A DNA stretch of 53,521 nt, taken from positions 1 to 53,521 of the forward strand of contig CACYJH010000013.1 in the NCBI GenBank assembly GCA_902774685.1, written 5' to 3'. Position 1 is the stretch's first letter, and each line of letters opens with the position of its first letter. A program made the translations under genes and the position numbers. The stretch comes from an uncultured Methanobrevibacter sp. GTDB taxonomy: Archaea; Methanobacteriota; Methanobacteria; Methanobacteriales; Methanobacteriaceae. A model generated the notes under the pieces. That model saw nothing but the letters and a program-made list of their open reading frames with translations. It made no database searches and was not told the origin of the DNA. This document shows, piece by piece, positions 8,123-15,542 of the stretch.

Positions 8123-8944
8123 TTATTTTAATATATCTTCCTTGAAATACCTATAGAACCTATAAGCATCATTTAAATCAGATTTATCATCTAATAAAAG
8201 CATTTCAGAATTATCAAACACCACATCATCAAAGAAAAGGAATAAAGAAGCAAAAACATCTGAAACTGTAAAGAAGATGTTAGGCAAATCATCAACAATA
8301 TAGAAATTAATTTTCTTATCCCTTATCAAAGCTTTAATAACATTATCTGCATCTGATTTGACAACCAAATCTGAAATGTTTTTAGTGGTTATTATGTCCA
8401 AATAGCCATCATGATTGATTAATGCTTCAGCAATAGCATCCATAAAAATCTTAGAGAAGACAGGCAAGATGATACAGATATATGTGGAATTTTTAATATT
8501 ATCCAAGTATACATTAATAGGTTTAGCAAATTCAGTAATAGTTGATTTAACTATTGAAGCCCCATTAAAAAGAGACAATTCCTTTAAAAATTTATTAGGA
8601 ATTGATCTTATAGAATGATTTTCCCAAAATTCCCCATTTGCATCAACGGCTTCCAAATTATACATTAGATTTTCTAAATTCTTTGCAAGTAAAAAGCCAA
8701 TAGATGATACTGCATACATTTTATTCGGAAACTTTTGAATTAATTTACAGGATTTTAACTCATTTAAACCTCTGGAAATATTACCTGGCTTTCTATTAAA
8801 CTCAGATTCCAATTCCTTAATTGTTTTACTGGAATCATATAAGCTAAAGAGTAACTTCAATCTTAATTCAGAAGTGACAACAAACTTCAATAAGTTAAAA
8901 TCATCCAAATCATTTATTCCATCAAAATAGTCAGAATTAATAAT
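8123..8944 (-). CDS. Winged-helix regulator, FilR1/DUF1724-like (second of a tandem pair, unusual start)
   Basis: The frame encodes about 270 residues. An N-terminal winged helix (about 20-75: 'SELRLKLLFSLYDSSKTIKELESEF', 'NISRGLNELKSCKLI') is followed by a C-terminal domain with 'TYICIILPVFSKIFMDAI' and 'FFTVSDVFASLFLFFDD'. The same order occurs in the neighbour at 8937-9815 and in the archaeal FilR1-type family. There is no ATG or GTG at the expected place. The frame crosses the neighbour's stop after a GGGGGGAT tract, with ATA, ATT and ATT codons next (8947, 8944, 8941). The first TTG is at 8908. The start given is one rare-codon option. Frame continuation from the upstream gene is the alternative. 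It probably binds DNA and responds to a small ligand. Confidence 0.7.
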   Translation of the reverse strand: MINSDYFDGINDLDDFNLLKFVVTSELRLKLLFSLYDSSKTIKELESEFNRKPGNISRGLNELKSCKLIQKFPNKMYAVSSIGFLLAKNLENLMYNLEAVDANGEFWENHSIRSIPNKFLKELSLFNGASIVKSTITEFAKPINVYLDNIKNSTYICIILPVFSKIFMDAIAEALINHDGYLDIITTKNISDLVVKSDADNVIKALIRDKKINFYIVDDLPNIFFTVSDVFASLFLFFDDVVFDNSEMLLLDDKSDLNDAYRFYRYFKEDILK

Positions 8945-9815
8945 TATCCCCCCTTCCGTTAGGATATATAAGGTCTTCAAGTGAAACATAATCTCCACAT
9001 AATCCTTCATATTCCTCAAAAAGTTTCAAACCGAATTTTATGGCTTCTTCATTGGTGGAAACCAATACACTATTTTGATTGAACTGATGATTTTTAGTAT
9101 AAAAAGCTGCAACAAAACATTTATCTGAAACTGTGAAGGCAAATTCAATATTATGATCGTTAGGTTTCAATTTGACAAATCTATTTTTAATTCCGGGACT
9201 TTTTGGCACATAATCTATAATGAAGTTTTTTACAGCTTCAGAAACTTCATCCGGAAGTATCAATTCAACAGTACAGTCATTATCGACCCAATAGCTAATG
9301 ATATCATCATGTTTTGGATGGAAATAAGGAAAAATGCCTTTTAAAAATTTAAAGCCCATTAAGGAACGCTGAAAAGTATCAGTAGCTTTGAATAAATCAA
9401 CATTGTTGGATTCAATTATTTCAGAACCCTCAAGGGATGACAAATCCTTTATTGCATCAATATGAATATCTATAAGAGATTGATTGAGGAAGTCTGATTT
9501 TTCTCTTAAAAACTTAGCAGATTTGTTAAAATAGAGAATATCAGTTAATTTCAACCTTGTTTTATTATACAAATAAAACTTTTCTTCTATATTGTAAATA
9601 AACTTTTTTTGCTCTAGCTTATTGATATTATCAAGAATTGAACTGTAACTGTAACCGGTTTTTTCTTCAATCTGCTTAATTGAAGCGCCAAAATTAAATA
9701 AACAGCCTAAAATTTTTAAACGAATCTCAGAGTTGATTAAAAATCGAATATCTTCTTGAAATTCAATTAAATTTTCTCCATCATATAGATTTGACAAATT
9801 CATACCTCCTTCCAT
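8937..9815 (-). CDS. Winged-helix regulator, FilR1/DUF1724-like (first of a tandem pair)
   Basis: This protein of about 290 residues has an N-terminal winged helix ('SEIRLKILGCLFNFGASIKQIEEKTGY', 'ILDNINKLEQKKFIY') and a C-terminal domain containing 'VELILPDEVSEAVKNFII' and 'IEFAFTVSDKCFVAAFYTKN'. These features parallel those of its downstream neighbour, and such proteins are common as multiple paralogs in Methanobrevibacter. Two ATG codons are possible, at 9815 and 9803. GGAGG lies only one base before the second, which argues for 9815 with a short or leaderless transcript. A TATA-like TTTAAATA lies roughly 40 bp upstream of the first ATG. It is the nearest regulator gene upstream of the alcohol-dehydrogenase module, which it may control (inference). 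Confidence 0.75.
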   Translation of the reverse strand: MEGGMNLSNLYDGENLIEFQEDIRFLINSEIRLKILGCLFNFGASIKQIEEKTGYSYSSILDNINKLEQKKFIYNIEEKFYLYNKTRLKLTDILYFNKSAKFLREKSDFLNQSLIDIHIDAIKDLSSLEGSEIIESNNVDLFKATDTFQRSLMGFKFLKGIFPYFHPKHDDIISYWVDNDCTVELILPDEVSEAVKNFIIDYVPKSPGIKNRFVKLKPNDHNIEFAFTVSDKCFVAAFYTKNHQFNQNSVLVSTNEEAIKFGLKLFEEYEGLCGDYVSLEDLIYPNGRGDNY

Positions 9816-10188
9816 TCTTATTGATATTTATATGTCAAAATGTATTTAAACTTTTTAATTGTTCAATAATATAAAAATAAATAGTTAATGACTATACTTT
9901 TCGATTGGATATAAATAATTTTAAAAAGTCTATTTAATAAAAAATGAACAATTAGAAAAAACTATGAATTATTATCTTAAAAAAAAGAATAATTAAAAAT
10001 AGAAGAATTAAAAAAAAGAAATAAAAATAAAAATAATTTAAAAAAATAAGAATAAAATGGCCTCAGATCGCCCATCATTCATCACGTATCAGAGCTCATA
10101 GGGTTCATCATAGGCCATTAATGATTATAAAATATAAAAAATAGAATAAAAGAGATAAAAAATAAAAAAATGAAAAGTAAGTTCGAAA
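9816..10188. other. 373-bp intergenic region
   Basis: The region is mostly A/T homopolymer-rich sequence with no credible ORF. The exception is a more GC-rich patch at 10056-10119, described separately. The right part (9816-9900) should contain the promoter of the tandem regulator genes. Confidence 0.5.
10056..10119. other. GC-richer structured element downstream of pan (possible sRNA or terminator)
   Basis: The terminal arms AATGGCCT (10056-10063) and AGGCCATT (10112-10119) are perfectly complementary. They enclose about 48 bases of markedly higher GC than the flanking DNA, including repeated 'atcat/ttcatca' motifs. It lies about 70 bp beyond the pan stop on the same strand. No known RNA family was recognised. 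Confidence 0.4.
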
Positions 10189-11423
10189 TTATCCGAACAT
10201 TACTCCACCATTGTCATCTAATTGGCCTTCCTTATTTTTACCTAAAATCTTGTTGATAGCATCCTCAAAGTCTGCCATAATGATATGGTCTCTTTCTTCA
10301 CGGATAGCAAACATACCTGCTTCTGTACAGATAGCCTTTAAGTCTGCACCAGCGAAGCCTTCTAATTCATTTTCTTGGTGTGGATTTTAAGAATTTCAAG
10401 CCTACCTTCTTCATTTGGAGCTGGAACTTCAATGAATCTGTCGAATCTTCCAGGTCTGAGCAAAGCAGGGTCTAAGATATCAGGTCTGTTGGTAGCACCA
10501 ATGATACCAATATCTCCACGAGATTCAAAACCATCCAATTCTGCAAGCAATTGCATAAGAGTTCTTTGAACCTCCCTGTCTCCACTGGTAGAACTTTTGA
10601 GTCTTTGTGCTGCAACTGCATCAAGCTCATCAATGAAGATGATACTTGGTGCCTTTTCTTTAGCAAGCTCAAATACTTCTCTAACCATTCTTGCTCCTTC
10701 ACCAATGTATTTTTTAACAAACTCGGAAGCAACAACCTTAATGAATGTTGCATTGGTTTCATTAGCTACTGCTTTAGCAAGCAATGTCTTACCTGTTCCA
10801 GGTGGTCCATATAATAGGATACCTTTAGGTGGATCTATACCAACCTTTTCGAATAATTCCGGATGTTTTAAAGGTAATTCTACAGTTTCCTTTACTTCGA
10901 TGATTTGTTCATCCAAACCACCAATCACATCATAGCTAACGTCAGGTTTAGTCTCAATTTCCATACCTGAAACATTTGCATCCTTCTCGGAAGGCAATAC
11001 TTCCACTACACCAAAGGTTTGTTGATTTAAAGCTACTCTTGAACCTGGCTTTAAAAGTTTTTCATCCAAGAACTTTGAATAGTTGATGAGGAAACTTGGC
11101 CCGGTACTGCTTTTTACAGTCAATCTGGAATCATCCAAGACTTCAGTAATGGTAGCCAATATAAGTGGAGGTGATCTGAATCTTTCAACTTCACCTCTTA
11201 ATGATTTTAACTCTCTTTCTAAACGTATTTTTTCATTTTCAGTTAGAATCTTATCTTTTTCAAGCTTTCTAACTTTCCACATAAGGTTACGTTTAGTTTT
11301 TGTATTCTCTGCCTTAAGCAAATCTATTTCTTTTTGAAGTTCATCAACGGATTTAGGTTCATCCACTTCTTCAATTTTAGTAGGATTGCTAATTTCTTGA
11401 ACTTCATTTGGAGAATCTTCCAT
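10189..11423 (-). pseudogene. pan: Proteasome-activating nucleotidase PAN, interrupted by a frame-breaking deletion
   Basis: PAN is the AAA+ unfoldase that feeds the 20S proteasome. The first frame (11423 to 10362, 353 residues) has the coiled coil (about 25-80), the OB-type region, Walker A GPPGTGKT, Walker B 'IIFIDELDA' and the 'GRFDRFIEV' arginine-finger region. It stops after '[10 protein letters not shown]'. The C-terminal tail continues in another frame from about 10373 to a TAA at 10189 ('[20 protein letters not shown]...'). About a dozen residues that normally lie between 'KKMN' and 'GADLK' are missing. The tail is otherwise well conserved and ends Met-Phe-Gly, a variant of the HbYX gate-opening motif. 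The start has a strong GGAGGAG site. This is either a recent mutation or an assembly error, since the rest shows no decay. Confidence 0.85.
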
Positions 11424-11824
11424 ATTATACTCCTCCTTTAAAATATAATTATTTTAAAAATGATTGAATCAAATTAAACATTTGATTTCGACTAAATTTG
11501 TTTACAACTAATTTTATTTACAACTAATTTTATTTATTTTAAATAATTTTACATATTACAAATAGAATTAATTATTTCATAAATAGTTAATTCTATATAA
11601 TCTAATTATTTCGTAGATTATAAAATTATTTATACATTGTAATATATAAAGCTTTTCTTAATTTTAGTAAGAAAAACATTTAAATAATTTTTTGATTGAA
11701 AAACTTGATAAAAATTATTAAAAAGTTATAAAAAAATTATTAAAACATTAAAAATAAATCAAGAAAAATAATTAAAAAATATGAGAAAAAAGAATTGAAA
11801 ATAAATAAATTAGAAGCAATCAAA
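11424..11824. other. 401-bp intergenic region between MBF1 and pan
   Basis: No ORF is present. It contains a near-exact tandem duplication of TTTACAACTAATTTTATT at about 11501-11537 and an inverted repeat at 11562-11596. The stretch just before pan should hold its promoter and carries a GGAGGAG ribosome site. Confidence 0.5.
11562..11596. repeat. Inverted repeat upstream of pan
   Basis: The arms ATAGAATTAA (11562-11571) and TTAATTCTAT (11587-11596) continue inward, across one T-G position, into TATTT/AAATA around a CAT loop. This gives a nearly complete 16-bp hairpin. It lies about 140-175 bp before the pan start and could be a terminator for the MBF1 transcript or an operator for pan. Confidence 0.5.
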
Positions 11825-12334
11825 TTATTTTCTTTTAATTTTAACAATACTTCCTAATGTATTTGGACCAGACGCAGAACTTTTAAATGATTCCAAGTCA
11901 ATATCATCATATTTTTCAATCAATGTAATGTTCAAGGTCTTTTCAAGCTTTTTGGCTAACTTCACATCAGGTTCCATCTTTCCAGATTCAATTCTGTTGA
12001 TTACTGAAACCTTTTCATAGATTTTAGCGCCTAACTCTTCCCTTGTCCAACCTTTAGATTCACGAGCCTGTCTAACCAAGACATTATAATCTTCTACGAG
12101 CTCATCCATTGAATCTTCTCTACGTCTTCTTTGAATATTCTGCCTATTTACTTGAGGTTTCTTTTTCATTGGTTTTCCTTTCTTATCCCTTGAAACGAAT
12201 TTTCTCTCAAGTGGAGTGTCTTTTTGAACTCTTCCATATTTAGAACATTCCTGACAAACCTCTAAAACAGAACCATCAATTTTTGTTCTTACAGGTCTAC
12301 CTTCTATAGGTTTACCACATATTTCACATTCCAT
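11825..12334 (-). CDS. Multiprotein bridging factor 1 homolog (aMBF1)
   Basis: The protein has 169 residues. An N-terminal zinc ribbon has cysteines at 3, 6, 27 and 30 ('CEIC' and 'CQEC'). A basic linker with 'KKKPQVNRQNIQRRRR' follows, and then a Cro/XRE-type helix-turn-helix at about 82-140 ('LVRQARESKGWTREELGAKIYEKVSVINRIESG'). This is the archaeal MBF1 domain order. Eukaryotic MBF1 bridges activators and TBP and also acts on stalled ribosomes. The archaeal protein is associated with ribosomes. It lies upstream of pan on the same strand but 400 bp away, so the two are probably transcribed separately. Confidence 0.9.
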   Translation of the reverse strand: MECEICGKPIEGRPVRTKIDGSVLEVCQECSKYGRVQKDTPLERKFVSRDKKGKPMKKKPQVNRQNIQRRRREDSMDELVEDYNVLVRQARESKGWTREELGAKIYEKVSVINRIESGKMEPDVKLAKKLEKTLNITLIEKYDDIDLESFKSSASGPNTLGSIVKIKRK

Positions 12335-12461
12335 GTTTAAATATATGATATTTAAATTATTTAATACTTTTTAATTAGTTCTAGATAGTTATTTACCTGG
12401 TAAACTTAAAAAGAGATAAATAATTAGGAAAAATAAAAAATAAGTAAAATAGAAAAAAATC

Positions 12462-12604
12462 AAAGGAATAATAAAGGAAAAAATAGATTAAAATAAATTA
12501 AAATAATAAAAAATTAAAGGAATAATAAAGGAAAAAATAGATTAAAATAAATTAAAATAATAAAAAATTAAAGGAATAATAAAGGAAAAAATAGATTAAA
12601 ATAA
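12462..12604. repeat. 54-bp tandem repeat, about 2.6 copies
   Basis: Units begin at 12462, 12516 and 12570. Each begins AAAGGAATAATAAAGGAAAA, and the last copy is cut short. The array lies directly after the DUF356 stop and before MBF1. It is noncoding, and copy number probably varies between strains. Confidence 0.85.
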
Positions 12605-12614
12605 TTAAAAAAAA

Positions 12615-13034
12615 TTAATTATAATTGTTTACAGGATCATTATTGCTTTTTTTATTGGTTTTATAATCCTTCATTTGAGTGGATTGTTTCTTGCCTGAAT
12701 AATATCCTCTAAAGACTTTAGCATCATTTAAAGCCTTATTCAATTCCTTATAGTCATCATAATCATTGCTGATAACAATAATATGTGCAGGAGGATGGAT
12801 CTTTTTAACCTGTACAATAGCAGTAGCAGTGTCCTCTTTGACACGAAATACTGTAGCTACCTCAGATTTAGTTCTAAGTGGAGCTTTTAAAATATTTTCA
12901 ACAATCTTGTCTGCATATTTTGCATCAATCCTTTTTGGTTTAGTTGTTAAATTTAAGTTTGCATGCCTTTCAACATCTGCAATTGCATTAAGAATTTTTG
13001 AATTGTTTTCTCCCCTAATTAATATCAAAGCCAT
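12615..13034 (-). CDS. DUF356 family methanogen protein
   Basis: This 139-residue protein starts 'MALILIRGENNSKILNAIADVERHA' and contains 'RTKSEVATVFRVKEDTATAIVQVKKIHPPAHIIVISND', matching the methanogen-specific DUF356 family as remembered. There are no transmembrane segments. The last 25 residues are Lys/Asn-rich and look unstructured. The function is unknown. It is a single gene, with a 54-bp tandem repeat array immediately downstream. Confidence 0.75.
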   Translation of the reverse strand: MALILIRGENNSKILNAIADVERHANLNLTTKPKRIDAKYADKIVENILKAPLRTKSEVATVFRVKEDTATAIVQVKKIHPPAHIIVISNDYDDYKELNKALNDAKVFRGYYSGKKQSTQMKDYKTNKKSNNDPVNNYN

Positions 13035-13467
13035 ATTATCCCATTAAAAATTATATAAAGTTGATTCAAAACGAACCATCAAACTATCTAAAATCCTTTT
13101 GAAATAAATTCACTTAATTTTTTTTAAAAAAAACTAAATATTGATTATATTTAAAAAAAAAACAAAAATCATCATTTAGAATGATTTTATTGTCTTTATT
13201 CTACAACATATTAATTTATACTTTTTTATTTAAATAGATTACTATTAAAAACTAATTAAATCACATAAAAAACAATGAAAACTATAAAATTAAATAAAAA
13301 CTCTCAAATACTTATAAAAATTGAATAAAAATTAATTTTAATTAAATAAATAAAAAAATAAATGCAAAACATTGAAAAAAAGTGAATAAAATAACAAAAA
13401 TAGTTAAAAATTAATAATAAATAAAAATTATAAAAATAAAAATTATAAAAATAAATAAGATAAAGTT
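13035..13467. other. 433-bp intergenic region
   Basis: This is A/T-rich with no credible ORF. A small inverted repeat, AAAATCAT (13165-13172) and ATGATTTT (13181-13188) with an 8-base loop, lies about 130-150 bp upstream of the DUF356 start. The left part should contain the DUF356 promoter. Confidence 0.45.
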
Positions 13468-13483
13468 TTATGAAACTCTATCT
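13458..13483 (-). terminator. Hairpin overlapping the stop of the secreted zinc-ribbon protein gene
   Basis: The arms 13458-13468 and 13473-13483 pair over 11 bp with one G-T wobble on the minus strand and a 4-base loop. The stop codon lies at the loop edge. A long T-rich run follows on the minus strand. Confidence 0.5.
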
Positions 13484-14742
13484 CTAAATGATTTCAATAA
13501 TCTTGTTCTAAATACCACCAAGACTATCAGGACAAATCCGATTGCCGTTTGAATAGAACCTAAAATCGTAAGTGCTATAGAATTAATAGGCAAATTCCAT
13601 GCAGGGGAAGTTCTACCATTAGGTAAAGGATTATAATAAACACCTACAGCACGAACATCAGGCTTTACATTTAAGTCACTAGGCTCTACATAGTCTACAC
13701 CAACAATAAGACCATTGTTGATACCTCTATTGATAGATCCAGCTATTGTCGAAGCATTATAACCATACTTCCTAACTGATGCCTTCACCACTTCACGGGT
13801 AATATCTGACAATCCTGCCTTTTCACTTCCATAAACAGAAACGGAAACAGAGTCTTTTGATATGGTAATAGCATTGGTTAAAACATCGGTAGCAGTACGA
13901 ACCTCCAATTCTTCACCACATATTGGACAAGTGCTATAACGTTCTGCATCTGGGTAACCGGTTGCCCAACCACAGTCTAAACAAACTTTAGAGTAATTTT
14001 CATCCATAGGATAACCTGTGGTGTTCACTTCTTTAGGTACGAACATGTCTCCAGTACTGATTAATGAAACAAGGTTTACTGCACCCCCACCGTATTTCTC
14101 ACCGGAATCGACAGCTACTTCTTCCATAGCTTTACCGACAATATAGGTAGCAGGATAACCATCCCTAATCATTTTACCAATGTTAACTGCAGTTTCTCTA
14201 CGTACACGATCTGCAGTACCCATTTTAGGGTTACCTTGACTGTTCCTTAAGTGAATAATAGCTCCTTTGGAACCTTGAGGCAGTTGTACAACACCACCTT
14301 CATGGTGAGTGATTCTGATATTGCCTGATTCATCAACAACAACAAGATAAGCATTGAAACTTCCTCCAATAGCTGCTCCCATTGAAGGTCCACCGATAAG
14401 CAAACGAATACCATCAAAACTACTGGCTAAAGCAGCAGCAGATGCTGGGCTTGAACCATGTTGCATTGCTCCAAGTGCATCAATAATCGCATAGTTCCTT
14501 TCTGTACTGTTACCTTCCCCCCCGGAAAGCACAGAATATCCATCATTCTTTGACATGATGAAGGATGATTGGAACATGTTATTTGCAAAGGACATACTTC
14601 CTGCAGCAGCACCGTTTGGGTCTTCACCACTTGGATCAGTGATGACAAGCACGTTACAAGTAGCGGAAGCTGTAGCCATTACTGAAAAGAGCATTAAAAC
14701 CAAAAATATTAAACCAATTATTGCATGACGATTCATTCTCAA
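13468..14742 (-). CDS. Secreted, C-terminally membrane-anchored protein with an internal zinc ribbon (unknown function)
   Basis: The protein has about 424 residues. An N-terminal signal peptide ('IIGLIFLVLMLFSVMATASA') precedes a Gly/Ala/Ser-rich domain (about 30-240) with 'LLIGGPSMGAAIGGSFNAYLVVVDESG'. A four-cysteine knuckle follows, C-x2-C ('CLDC') and C-x2-C ('CPIC'), near 250-275. A C-terminal transmembrane helix lies near 390-412, followed by a basic end. The bulk would face outside the cell. GGAGGT favours a TTG start at 14742, with an ATG two codons later as the alternative. It is 11 bp behind the 165-residue membrane protein gene and so is in an operon with it. I do not recognise a characterised family. 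It looks like a Methanobacteriales envelope protein. Confidence 0.75.
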   Translation of the reverse strand: MRMNRHAIIGLIFLVLMLFSVMATASATCNVLVITDPSGEDPNGAAAGSMSFANNMFQSSFIMSKNDGYSVLSGGEGNSTERNYAIIDALGAMQHGSSPASAAALASSFDGIRLLIGGPSMGAAIGGSFNAYLVVVDESGNIRITHHEGGVVQLPQGSKGAIIHLRNSQGNPKMGTADRVRRETAVNIGKMIRDGYPATYIVGKAMEEVAVDSGEKYGGGAVNLVSLISTGDMFVPKEVNTTGYPMDENYSKVCLDCGWATGYPDAERYSTCPICGEELEVRTATDVLTNAITISKDSVSVSVYGSEKAGLSDITREVVKASVRKYGYNASTIAGSINRGINNGLIVGVDYVEPSDLNVKPDVRAVGVYYNPLPNGRTSPAWNLPINSIALTILGSIQTAIGFVLIVLVVFRTRLLKSFRDRVS

Positions 14743-14753
14743 ATTTTAACCTC

Positions 14754-15251
14754 CTATCCAGCAATACTGTAATTATAAACACTTGTTGATTGATCTTGAT
14801 TATAGCTATCAGTTGAAGTGGTCTTGTTAGCAGTAATATTAATAGTTGAGAAATCTTCAATAACTGTAACAGTAACAATACCAGTGTCTCTATTTACACT
14901 TACATCTGCCCCTGCAATTGGAGCGATTTTAGTACCTGGAATTGTTGATCTACGTACAAACTTCTCTGCATTGGCCTCAGCCTCCGTCACAGGCAGCTCC
15001 CGTATAGATGTCTTAAGGATGTCTCCATCTATATAACTACCTTCTCTTAAACCGGAATTTTCAACATTATAACGGATACTGTCAATAGGAACAATATCAT
15101 TTCCCTTAACAATAATACCTGCAACAGGTACTCCTTCAGCGACTTCAGCAGAGGATGCATATGCTACATAGATAATTAATCTACCACAAACAATTAAGAT
15201 AAAAGCTAATAAAAAAATTATTAAAGTGTCTCTCCTAATTTTTAAAAACAT
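14754..15251 (-). CDS. Membrane-anchored extracellular protein, POTRA-like segment possible
   Basis: The protein has 165 residues. A single N-terminal transmembrane helix ('TLIIFLLAFILIVCGRLIIYVAYA') precedes an extracellular part. Residues about 38-85, 'GIIVKGNDIVPIDSIRYNV...GDILKTSIRELPV', resemble the beta-alpha-alpha-beta pattern of a POTRA domain. The match is weak and was seen by eye only. The C-terminal third is Ser/Thr/Asn-rich. The start ATG has a GAGG site. It is the first gene of a two-gene operon with the secreted zinc-ribbon protein, so the two probably form an envelope complex. The function is unknown. Confidence 0.65.
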   Translation of the reverse strand: MFLKIRRDTLIIFLLAFILIVCGRLIIYVAYASSAEVAEGVPVAGIIVKGNDIVPIDSIRYNVENSGLREGSYIDGDILKTSIRELPVTEAEANAEKFVRRSTIPGTKIAPIAGADVSVNRDTGIVTVTVIEDFSTINITANKTTSTDSYNQDQSTSVYNYSIAG

Positions 15252-15542
15252 AAGATGCCTCTATAATAATAAATTTTAATAAAATATTTTAAATTATTTT
15301 AAATAATTATATCTAATCGCGCAAATCAAAAAGAATTGCAAATAAAATATAATATAAATATTTATTTAATTTACATATTATTAATACTTAACTATAATAA
15401 AAATAGCTTAAATAAAGGAAAATTCAATGCAAAAATAGCAAAAGGAACTTAAATAAAGATAAATTCAATGCAAAAAAATAGTGAAAAAATGAATAAAATA
15501 TGAATAAAAAAAGAAAAATAAAAAAACTAAATTATATAAAAA

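Noticed and set aside
10472..10935. Extra ORFs inside pan on both strands
   Set aside because: They overlap the conserved ATPase core in other frames and have no homology features.
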